NCBI GenBank assembly: GCA_022574655.1
Contig: JACZRQ010000008.1
Coordinates: 1 to 43,649 of the forward strand
DNA length: 43,649 bases
From: Chloroflexota bacterium
GTDB lineage: Bacteria > Chloroflexota > Dehalococcoidia > SM23-28-2 > RBG-16-64-32
Direction of reading: 5' to 3'
Shown: positions 18,378-24,438 of the stretch, piece after piece
Layout of the letters: each line of letters opens with the position of its first letter
Numbering within the stretch: the stretch's first letter is position 1
Notes under the pieces: model-generated
Databases searched by the model: none
Told to the model about the DNA's origin: nothing
Seen by the model: only the letters and a program-made list of their open reading frames with translations
Translations under genes and position numbers: made by a program

Positions 18378-20107
18378 GCGTGGATCCAAGCAAGGCCGCC
18401 GAACGTGGCGCCTCTGGCGCTGTGGGTTGGTCGAGAACGTTCGGGTTGCTGAACCCGCTGCGGGCGGTGTGGTGGCTGTTCACGAGCGTGCGCTTCGCGA
18501 TCCTCCTTCTGATCACGCTTTGTGGGGTCAGTCTGGTCGGCGTTCTTCTGCCCCAGAAGCCGGCGCGTGTGCGGGGAGACATCCTCGCGGAACAGGACTG
18601 GCTGCAGATCCAGGAGGGGCGTTTCGGATTCGTCGCCGACGTCTTCGACCGCACGGATCTGTTCGACATTTTTCACTCGGGGTGGTTTGCCGTGCTTCTC
18701 GGGATCACCGTCGCCTCGACCGCGGCATACATCATCAGCCGATTCCCGGGCGTCTGGCGAAGCATCACGAGGCCACGGAAGCGAGTTCCCGACCGATATT
18801 TCGAAACCGCTCCCGACTCGCTGACGCTGGACTCTGCGATTGCGGTGGAGGATCTCGAGGGAGCGCTACGGCGGTCCCGCTATCGTGTGGACCGGTTCGA
18901 GGAGGAGGGGGCGACGTATCTCTTCGCGGACCGTTTCGCGTGGGCGCAGCTAGGTACGTTGTTGACTCACGCGGCTATCGTTATCTTCATCTTCTCAGCC
19001 GTGGTGAGCAGGATCGATTCGTTCTCGACGGGGCTGTTCCTCGCGGAGGGGGCAACGTTGCCGGTCTTCGCGGTGCGCAACGTAAATCAGATACAGGTGG
19101 AGCTTCTCGACTCCCACGCCGAATTCGCTGCCGATGGGCAGCCCCTCGATTACTACTCGGACATCGTCGTGTATCGGCGAGGCGAGGAGGTCAAGCGCTG
19201 CCGGTCAACGGTGAACTCTCCCTGCAGCTACGAGGGATACCATTTCTATCAGACGGCGTACTTCGGATTCGGCGCGGCTCTGGAGGTGCGCGACCTGTCC
19301 AGCGGCAACGTCATCTACCGAGAGACGCTGGCGTTAGTCGAGACAGCTCCTTCTCCCCAGGTCGTTGTCCGGGACGCGGACGGGGAGCTGCTGTTCGAGG
19401 ACTCGCTTGTGCTGACGGATTCGCTGACGAGCGAGGACTTGCGATACGTGGGGACGATCGTTGAGCTTGTGGACGGCCGAATCCTGACGATGGGGCTGCT
19501 GGAGGGCGAAGCTGATTTGCAACTGGTCGTCATCGAGGCTGCGAGTGGCGAAGGGGTGCAATTGGTTCTCGACGAAGGGGAGACCGGCGTTTCCGGTGGG
19601 TTGGAAGTGACATATGTGGCGAGGCAGGAGATTCCGCTGGGCGCGATCGCGGACCTCCCTCTGCCCGACAGTGCCAGGGGTGGCGAAGGTGGGGCTGTGC
19701 TGCAGATGCGGAACGTCGTTTACGGAGGCGATAACGTCTCGTCAGGCACGAACGTCTCCACCGGCGTGGTCGGCACGCCCGAGCTCACGATCTCCGGCTT
19801 GAAACTGCAGGCGGTAACGCTCGATCCGGGAGAAGTAGTTGTGATCGACGAACTGCAGTACACGTTCCTGGGGCAGCGGGAGTTTTCCGGGCTAAACGTC
19901 AGGCGTGACCGGAGCGACTACCTGATCTGGCTTGGCGCCGCACTGACGGTGGTAGGGTTGATGATCACGTTCTGGGTGCCTCGGCGGAGGTTATGGGCTA
20001 AGATATCCAGCGATGGTACGCAGCTTGCCGGACAGGCACCGCGGCATGCGAAATTCAGTCGCGAACTGCGCCGTCTGGCAGCCAGTGCCGGAACTAAACG
20101 AAGATGA
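18374..20107 (+). CDS. resB: ResB-like cytochrome c biogenesis protein
   Basis: A 577-residue System II cytochrome c synthetase component that works with CcsA/ResC to move haem and attach it to apocytochrome c. Membrane segments lie near residues 35-58, 97-117 and 195-215, then a large external domain (about 220-525), then a last segment near 535-555. The conserved N-terminal phrases LNPLRAVWWLFTSVRFAI and GVLLPQKP are ResB-like. The TTG start overlaps the resA stop, with GACGAGGG upstream. No ccsA/resC gene lies in the window, so the partner must be elsewhere. Confidence 0.9.
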   Translation: MSVDPSKAAERGASGAVGWSRTFGLLNPLRAVWWLFTSVRFAILLLITLCGVSLVGVLLPQKPARVRGDILAEQDWLQIQEGRFGFVADVFDRTDLFDIFHSGWFAVLLGITVASTAAYIISRFPGVWRSITRPRKRVPDRYFETAPDSLTLDSAIAVEDLEGALRRSRYRVDRFEEEGATYLFADRFAWAQLGTLLTHAAIVIFIFSAVVSRIDSFSTGLFLAEGATLPVFAVRNVNQIQVELLDSHAEFAADGQPLDYYSDIVVYRRGEEVKRCRSTVNSPCSYEGYHFYQTAYFGFGAALEVRDLSSGNVIYRETLALVETAPSPQVVVRDADGELLFEDSLVLTDSLTSEDLRYVGTIVELVDGRILTMGLLEGEADLQLVVIEAASGEGVQLVLDEGETGVSGGLEVTYVARQEIPLGAIADLPLPDSARGGEGGAVLQMRNVVYGGDNVSSGTNVSTGVVGTPELTISGLKLQAVTLDPGEVVVIDELQYTFLGQREFSGLNVRRDRSDYLIWLGAALTVVGLMITFWVPRRRLWAKISSDGTQLAGQAPRHAKFSRELRRLAASAGTKRR

Positions 20108-20994
20108 TTGAAGCGCTTCTTCTCTCAATCAAGATAGGCATCGATCCCGAGATCTTCTCGGTCATCGGAATCGAAGTAACCTGGCACGGTCTGTTCACCG
20201 CGCTCGGTGTGGTCGCTGGTGTCTCTGTCGCCACGTACTTCGCCCGTAAACAGGCGTACCCCGAGGACATGATCTACAACGTAGCGCTGTTCCTCGTGAT
20301 CGGTGGGATCATTGGCGCGCGCGCCCTTTACGTGATCGAGAACTGGAGCATCTTCGAGAACGACCTCGGGGACATCTTTGCTTTGAACACCGGTGGCATC
20401 TCCGTCTACGGAGCGTTGATGGGTGGCGCCGTAGGGGCCTGGACGTACGCTTACATCACGAAGGTGCCGAACCTACCGAGGGGCGCCGACATCGCCGGAA
20501 TGGGGGCCATAGTTGGCATGGCGGTCGGACGACTCGGTGACATCATCAACGGCGAACACTTTGCCGACAGCACCTCGCTTCCGTGGGGTCTTGTGTACAC
20601 CGATGCGAACAGTCCTAGCTTCATCCAGTTCGGCCCGAACGCCCTGGCCCAACATCCGGCGGTTGCCTATGAGCTGATCGGCGACATGCTGATCTTCGGG
20701 ATACTAGTTTTTGTGTACCTCTCCGTGAAGAGGGCGGGGGTGACGTTCTTCGCGTTCGTTTTTCTGTACGGGCTTCTGAGAACGTTCGTCAGCTTTCTGA
20801 GGTTGGATGACATCGTCTTCCTGGGGCTGCGGACGGCTCAGATCGTTGGGATTGTGGCGATGCCGATCGGCCTAGCGGGGATGGCGCAGCTGCTCAGAAC
20901 TTCTCCGCAAGAGGAGAGGGAGAGTAGGGCGCAGCGGAGGCGCTCTCTTCGCGCCGGTGAGGAACCGGCACCAGAGCAGCCGACTGACGCGTGA
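20104..20994 (+). CDS. lgt: Prolipoprotein diacylglyceryl transferase
   Basis: A 296-residue polytopic membrane enzyme that transfers diacylglycerol from phosphatidylglycerol to the lipobox cysteine of prolipoproteins. The family signature is visible as GGISVYGALMGG and GRLGDIINGEHF...LPWG, with the conserved arginine and NGE. About seven hydrophobic segments are present and the C-terminus is charged (EERESRAQRRR). Its start overlaps the resB stop and its own stop overlaps the next gene. The lipoprotein-like LysM-M23 protein upstream is a plausible client. Confidence 0.93.
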   Translation: MIEALLLSIKIGIDPEIFSVIGIEVTWHGLFTALGVVAGVSVATYFARKQAYPEDMIYNVALFLVIGGIIGARALYVIENWSIFENDLGDIFALNTGGISVYGALMGGAVGAWTYAYITKVPNLPRGADIAGMGAIVGMAVGRLGDIINGEHFADSTSLPWGLVYTDANSPSFIQFGPNALAQHPAVAYELIGDMLIFGILVFVYLSVKRAGVTFFAFVFLYGLLRTFVSFLRLDDIVFLGLRTAQIVGIVAMPIGLAGMAQLLRTSPQEERESRAQRRRSLRAGEEPAPEQPTDA

Positions 20995-21224
20995 ACGTGA
21001 CTCTGTATACGAAGAAGGGCTGCGGCCTCTGTGAGAAGGCCGAGGGCGCCATTCGGGCGGTACAGAAGACGACTGAGTTCGATCTCGAGATCGTTGACAT
21101 TGAGGGGGACGCAGCGGCGTACGGCCGCTACTGGGATCGTATTCCGGTGATATTGGTGGAAGGTAAGGAGGTGGCGGAAGCCCCTATCGATGAGGCCCGT
21201 TTAAGGGCAGTGCTGACAGCGTAG
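20991..21224 (+). CDS. Glutaredoxin-like protein (DUF836 type)
   Basis: A 77-residue thioredoxin-fold protein with an N-terminal redox site CGLC (residues 11-14) after the VTLYTKKG strand, and a cis-proline segment RIPVILVEG. It belongs to the small glutaredoxin-like group that often lacks a defined partner. It starts with GTG overlapping the lgt stop (GTGA), so it ends the resA-resB-lgt run. It may deliver electrons within the thiol-redox branch of cytochrome maturation; this is inferred from context only. Confidence 0.85.
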   Translation: MNVTLYTKKGCGLCEKAEGAIRAVQKTTEFDLEIVDIEGDAAAYGRYWDRIPVILVEGKEVAEAPIDEARLRAVLTA

Positions 21225-21248
21225 ATAGATCTAGGCCCGCCAGCACGC

Positions 21249-21302
21249 CGTAACGTTTTCAGGCTCTCGATTGTTCCCCTAGTGTTCACATTAACGTTTT
21301 CT
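21249..21302. repeat. Pair of TAACGTTTTC direct repeats before the winged-helix gene
   Basis: TAACGTTTTC occurs at 21251-21260 and again at 21292-21301, 41 bases apart, about four helical turns. Both contain the palindrome AACGTT. They lie in the AT-rich 139-base gap before the regulator at 21364, so they could be its operator sites. I cannot place promoter boxes with confidence here. Confidence 0.35.
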
Positions 21303-21363
21303 AAACCCTGATATTAAATGGTAGTATATCTATACGGTTATTACGCTACAGGAATTAGGATTC

Positions 21364-21720
21364 TTGAGAGCGCGGATTACTAAGGCAATGACGATGAACC
21401 GAAACCACACAAATAACCACTGGTACCTCGTCTCCAGCCACGGCGCGGTCCTGTTCTACATCGCCGTGCACCCGGGTTGTACGATCCGGGGGATCGCCGA
21501 TGACATGGCGCTGACTCAGCGGACCGTTTGGGGGTTGATCGGAGACCTGCGCCGAGCGGAGATGCTTCACGTTGAACGCCAGGGCCGGCGACACCACTAC
21601 ACGGTGGACCTGGATGCTGACTTCCGGCACCCTATTCTCAATGGGATCTCGCTTCGGGTTATTCTCGGTGACCTAGTGGCGATGCACGCGCACCGTCAGC
21701 CTGAAGCCACTCGCGCTTAG
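21364..21720 (+). CDS. Winged helix-turn-helix transcriptional regulator
   Basis: A protein of up to 118 residues with a winged-helix core: a first helix (HGAVLFYIAVHPG), a turn and recognition helix (TIRGIADDMALTQRTVWGLIGDLRRAEML) and a basic wing (RQGRRHHYTVD). It resembles MarR/ArsR-like regulators without an obvious metal site. The start is uncertain: TTG at 21364, or ATG at 21388 or 21394, all with weak ribosome binding sites. Its target may be itself through the TAACGTTTTC repeats, or a nearby operon; nothing in the sequence shows the ligand. Confidence 0.75.
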   Translation: MRARITKAMTMNRNHTNNHWYLVSSHGAVLFYIAVHPGCTIRGIADDMALTQRTVWGLIGDLRRAEMLHVERQGRRHHYTVDLDADFRHPILNGISLRVILGDLVAMHAHRQPEATRA

Positions 21721-21745
21721 GCACAAACCAGTCGACACTCCTTCG

Positions 21746-21774
21746 TTGACACGTAGGTATGCGCGTGATAGCAT
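21746..21774 (+). promoter_or_regulatory. Promoter of the SAM-riboswitch operon
   Basis: TTGACA at 21746-21751 and TAGCAT at 21769-21774 are separated by 17 bases. Transcription would begin near 21781, about 14 bases before the riboswitch aptamer, which supports the assignment. Confidence 0.65.
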
Positions 21775-21794
21775 CCCCATCACAATTGAATAGA

Positions 21795-21897
21795 CTTTAT
21801 CCAGAGAGGTGGAGGGTACGGCCCTATGAAACCCGGCAACCGATCCTGAAGGGATACCGGTGCCAATGCCGTCCCGCCGAAGGCGGGAACGATAAGC
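21795..21897 (+). promoter_or_regulatory. SAM-I (S-box) riboswitch aptamer
   Basis: The conserved S-box blocks are present in order: the P1 5' strand TTATC (21797-21801), AGAGAGGTGGAGGG, GCCCTATGAAACCCGGCAACC, GGTGCCAATGCC, a GC-rich hairpin TCCCGCC-GAA-GGCGGGA, and the P1 3' strand GATAA (21891-21895). SAM-I aptamers bind S-adenosylmethionine and usually switch off methionine/cysteine synthesis genes by premature termination. Here the aptamer is followed ten bases later by a terminator, so high SAM should stop transcription before the threonine-synthase-like gene. Confidence 0.95.
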
Positions 21898-21906
21898 GCG
21901 ATTAGG

Positions 21907-21931
21907 CCTCTTCCCACCGGAAGAGGTTTTT
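21907..21931 (+). terminator. Intrinsic terminator of the SAM-I riboswitch
   Basis: CCTCTTCC (21907-21914), loop CACC, GGAAGAGG (21919-21926), then five T residues. It lies directly behind the aptamer and is the expected off-state expression platform. Confidence 0.92.
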
Positions 21932-21946
21932 CATTTCGAGACGAAG

Positions 21947-22045
21947 ATGATGATCTATCAGAGCGACACCTGGGAGTTCATGGCGATGATTCGGGCCTCC
22001 GCCCCGACAGTTCGGGGAGGGGGGGCCCGCTTACGCCTGCTCTAA
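21947..22045 (+). CDS. Possible 32-residue leader peptide between terminator and thrC-like gene
   Basis: An ATG-started frame (beginning MMIYQSDTWEFMAM) reads 32 codons to a TAA at 22043. It contains four methionine codons and ends just before the ribosome binding site of the next gene. The only upstream ribosome-binding-like sequence is weak (GAGACGAAG). A GC-rich imperfect hairpin (about 21992-22026) falls inside its 3' half. It could be a coding leader, or chance reading of a long structured 5' leader. Confidence 0.25.
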   Translation: MMIYQSDTWEFMAMIRASAPTVRGGGARLRLL

Positions 22046-22070
22046 CTCTCGCTACCGGAGGATAGTCATC

Positions 22071-23327
22071 GTGTCTTACGCCAATAAACTCAGATGCAAG
22101 GAATGCGGACGGTCGTATCCGCTGGAGCCTATGCACGTCTGCGAATTCTGCTTTGGGCCGCTCGAGGTTTTCTACGACTACGAAGCGATCAAAGACGTAA
22201 TCTCGCACGAGCGAATCGCCAGCGGCCCACCGACGATGTGGCGATACGCCGATCTACTGCCGTGCGACCCAAAGAGGGTCGTGGACATCGGGACCGGGTT
22301 CACGCCGCTGATTCGCGCCGGAAATTTGGCCCGCAAGCTCGGGCTGAAGCACCTATACATCAAGAACGACTGTCAGAATCCCACGTGGTCGTTCAAGGAC
22401 CGCGTCGTCTCGGTCGCGACCAGTGTTGCCAAGGAGTTCGAGTTCGATACGCTCGCATGCGCATCCACGGGCAACCTTGCCAACAGCGTTTCGGCGCACG
22501 CGGCGCGCGCAGGCCTGAAGGCGATCGTCTTCATACCTGCGAACCTGGAACAAGGTAAGGTCATTGGCTCGGCGATTTACAGTCCAACGCTTGTAGCTGT
22601 CGATGGCAGCTATGACGACGTGAACCGTCTTTGCAGCGAGCTCGGCGACAGGTATCCCTGGGCGTTCGTTAATATCAACATTCGCCCCTACTACGCAGAG
22701 GGTAGCAAGACGTTAGCGTACGAGGTCTGCGAGCAGCTCGGCTGGCGAACGCCCGACCGTTGTGTGGTGCCGTTGGCCAGCGGATCTCTGTTCACGAAGA
22801 TATACAAAGGGTTCAAGGAGTTTGCCTGGCTGGGACTCGTCGACTGGCGGGCTACGCGCATGAACGGCGCGCAGGCGTTAGGCTGTTCTCCGATCGTCGA
22901 GGCGTGGGATAAAGGGACGCTCGACGTGCGGCCGCAGAAGCCGGATACGATCGCTAAGTCGCTGGCGATAGGTAACCCGGCTGACGGCTACAACGCTCTC
23001 AAGGTGATGAAGGAGACGGGGGGCGGCGCCACGGCAGTTACGGACCCTGAAGTTATCGATGGTATGAAGCTGCTAGCGGAGACGGAAGGAATCTTTGCAG
23101 AGACGGCGGGCGGCGTGGTGATCTCCGGCCTTCGCAGGATGGTCGAGAGCGGCGAGATCGACCCGGATGAGGTGGTGGTGGCCTTTATCACCGGAGCGGG
23201 CCTAAAGACCCGGGAGGTGGTGGCGCCGGAACTCGATCCGGCGTTGAGCATCACCCCTTCGCTGGCGGCGTTTGAAGAGGCATTATTGGAACGTGAGGGA
23301 GCCCTCCCCGCGGGCCGGAACGGGTAG
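22071..23327 (+). CDS. Threonine-synthase-like PLP enzyme under SAM-riboswitch control
   Basis: A 418-residue fold-type II PLP enzyme. It has an N-terminal zinc ribbon (CKEC ... CEFC, residues 8-26), the PLP lysine in NPTWSFKDR (about residues 105-113), and a phosphate-binding-type CASTGNLANS. Canonical threonine synthase converts O-phosphohomoserine to threonine. Two points argue for a different product: SAM-I riboswitches normally control methionine and cysteine genes, and the co-transcribed neighbours are a NIL-domain protein and a sulfur-carrier protein. The motif also has W where classical enzymes have G (NPTGSFKDR). I infer possible sulfhydrylation of O-phosphohomoserine to homocysteine; plain threonine synthase remains the alternative. 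GTG start, with GGAGG at 22057-22061. Confidence 0.88.
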   Translation: MSYANKLRCKECGRSYPLEPMHVCEFCFGPLEVFYDYEAIKDVISHERIASGPPTMWRYADLLPCDPKRVVDIGTGFTPLIRAGNLARKLGLKHLYIKNDCQNPTWSFKDRVVSVATSVAKEFEFDTLACASTGNLANSVSAHAARAGLKAIVFIPANLEQGKVIGSAIYSPTLVAVDGSYDDVNRLCSELGDRYPWAFVNINIRPYYAEGSKTLAYEVCEQLGWRTPDRCVVPLASGSLFTKIYKGFKEFAWLGLVDWRATRMNGAQALGCSPIVEAWDKGTLDVRPQKPDTIAKSLAIGNPADGYNALKVMKETGGGATAVTDPEVIDGMKLLAETEGIFAETAGGVVISGLRRMVESGEIDPDEVVVAFITGAGLKTREVVAPELDPALSITPSLAAFEEALLEREGALPAGRNG

Positions 23328-23336
23328 AATCAAGTC

Positions 23337-23579
23337 ATGGCAAAGCAACGAATGAAGTTCACGTTCGAACAGCAACTGATCAAGGAGCCACTCATCTGGA
23401 AGCTTGCCAAGGAGTTCAGTGTCGTCACGAACATTCGTCGCGCCGACGTCACGGAGGACCGAGGATGGGTTGTGTTGGAGCTGGAAGGGGAGCTGGAGGA
23501 GATAGAACGAAGCCTCCAGTGGATGCAGGACCACGGGGTGCGGGTGGACCCGGTGCCCGGAGATATTGTGGAGGGCTAG
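23337..23579 (+). CDS. NIL-domain protein
   Basis: An 80-residue single NIL domain (FTFEQQLIKEPLIWKLAKEFSV and VVLELEGELEEIERSLQWM are the typical ferredoxin-like-fold signatures). NIL domains occur at the C-terminus of the methionine ABC ATPase MetN, where they bind methionine. They also occur in NIL-ferredoxin proteins implicated in homocysteine synthesis in anaerobes. It lies 10 bases after the threonine-synthase-like gene and 11 bases before the sulfur-carrier gene, inside the SAM-controlled operon. A role in methionine sensing or in sulfur transfer to homocysteine is inferred. Confidence 0.88.
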   Translation: MAKQRMKFTFEQQLIKEPLIWKLAKEFSVVTNIRRADVTEDRGWVVLELEGELEEIERSLQWMQDHGVRVDPVPGDIVEG

Positions 23580-23589
23580 GAGACTTAAG

Positions 23590-23865
23590 ATGAGCGTTAC
23601 CGTCAGGATCCCCACGCCGCTTCGAAAGTTGACGAAAGAGCAGGATGTCGTCGCTGGCGAGGGGGAAACCCTCCTCGCCTGTATCGACGGGCTCGATGCC
23701 GAGTATCCGGGGCTGAAGGAACGTATCTTCGACGAGACCGGCGAGCTGCGCCGGTTCGTCAACGTCTACGTCAACGGCGAGGACGTTCGCTTCAAGCAGG
23801 GTGTTAATACGAAACTGAAGGCTGGCGACGAGGTGAGTATCGTGCCGGCGGTCGCCGGCGGCTAG
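23590..23865 (+). CDS. ThiS/MoaD/CysO-type sulfur-carrier protein
   Basis: A 91-residue ubiquitin-like carrier. It opens with SVTVRIPTPLRKLT and ends in PAVAGG, so the terminal diglycine needed for adenylation and thiocarboxylate formation is exposed and needs no trimming. It resembles mycobacterial CysO more than ThiS (about 66 residues). The ATG at 23590 follows TAGGAGAC. It is the third gene behind the SAM-I riboswitch, so its sulfur is probably meant for the methionine/homocysteine branch rather than thiamine or molybdopterin. The likely activating enzyme is the E1-like domain encoded at 30943-32109. Confidence 0.9.
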   Translation: MSVTVRIPTPLRKLTKEQDVVAGEGETLLACIDGLDAEYPGLKERIFDETGELRRFVNVYVNGEDVRFKQGVNTKLKAGDEVSIVPAVAGG

Positions 23866-24096
23866 AGTACACTCGGGTCGTGGTCACTCCGGGAGGGTCG
23901 CGGTAGCCGGCGCTGGGTTGGCTCTGTTTCGAGCGGATGGGAGCGTCTGACCGGGTAGTGTGTCGGGCTTCGCTGATATCCGCCGTGTAACGTTGACTCC
24001 TTTCGATGGTTATGGTTAGGTGAGGCGAGGCGGCATGGCAGCCGCCTATCGTCGGCGCACCCATGACGCCGTACGGTCGGACAAACGGAGGTATTG

Positions 24097-24321
24097 ATGG
24101 AGGAGTCAGCCCTCGCGCTGGCCCTCGCCAAAGTACTGGAGGCGGTCGAGGCCGGGGAAGACGCGGCAGATGTGCTCGATCGTTATCCTGCACTGAGGGG
24201 GGAGCTACTTCCATACGTACAGGTCGCGAAGAAACTGCGCGACTCGCGTGATGCTGCGCCTATGCCGCCGTTTCCTGCGGAGTCGCTGAGGGAGCGGCTG
24301 CGTGCAGCCGGCGCGATATGA
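24097..24321 (+). CDS. Small uncharacterised helical protein
   Basis: A 74-residue acidic, helical protein. The segment EAGEDAADVLDRYPALRGELLPYVQVAKKLR resembles the short motif (a run ending in YP-LR-EL-P-L) often found at the N-terminus of Chloroflexota and Planctomycetes membrane or anti-sigma-like proteins; here nothing follows it. GGAGG at 24088-24092 supports the ATG at 24097. It stands alone between the sulfur-carrier gene and the sulfite reductase promoter. The function is unknown. Confidence 0.55.
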   Translation: MEESALALALAKVLEAVEAGEDAADVLDRYPALRGELLPYVQVAKKLRDSRDAAPMPPFPAESLRERLRAAGAI

Positions 24322-24328
24322 CGTCTTA

Positions 24329-24358
24329 TTGACAGCCTCGCCGGGTTAAGTCTACAAT
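24329..24358 (+). promoter_or_regulatory. Promoter of the sulfate-reduction genes
   Basis: TTGACA at 24329-24334 and TACAAT at 24353-24358 with an 18-base spacer, close to consensus. The start point would be near 24365, leaving a 5' leader of about 75 bases before the sulfite reductase gene. Confidence 0.7.
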
Positions 24359-24370
24359 TCCGAGTAGGAA
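24358..24370 (+). promoter_or_regulatory. Putative Rrf2-type operator (TTCC-N5-GGAA)
   Basis: TTCC GAGTA GGAA is a perfect inverted repeat that begins at the last base of the -10 box and covers the predicted start point. The same arrangement, TTTC ACTCT GAAA, lies at 29526-29538 in front of the Rrf2 regulator gene. A repressor bound here would block initiation. Confidence 0.45.
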
Positions 24371-24438
24371 ACACAACAAATAGGTCGGTCGCATTCACCC
24401 TTGGTAGTACACGCCTTGTAGTAGATTCGAGGGACGCT

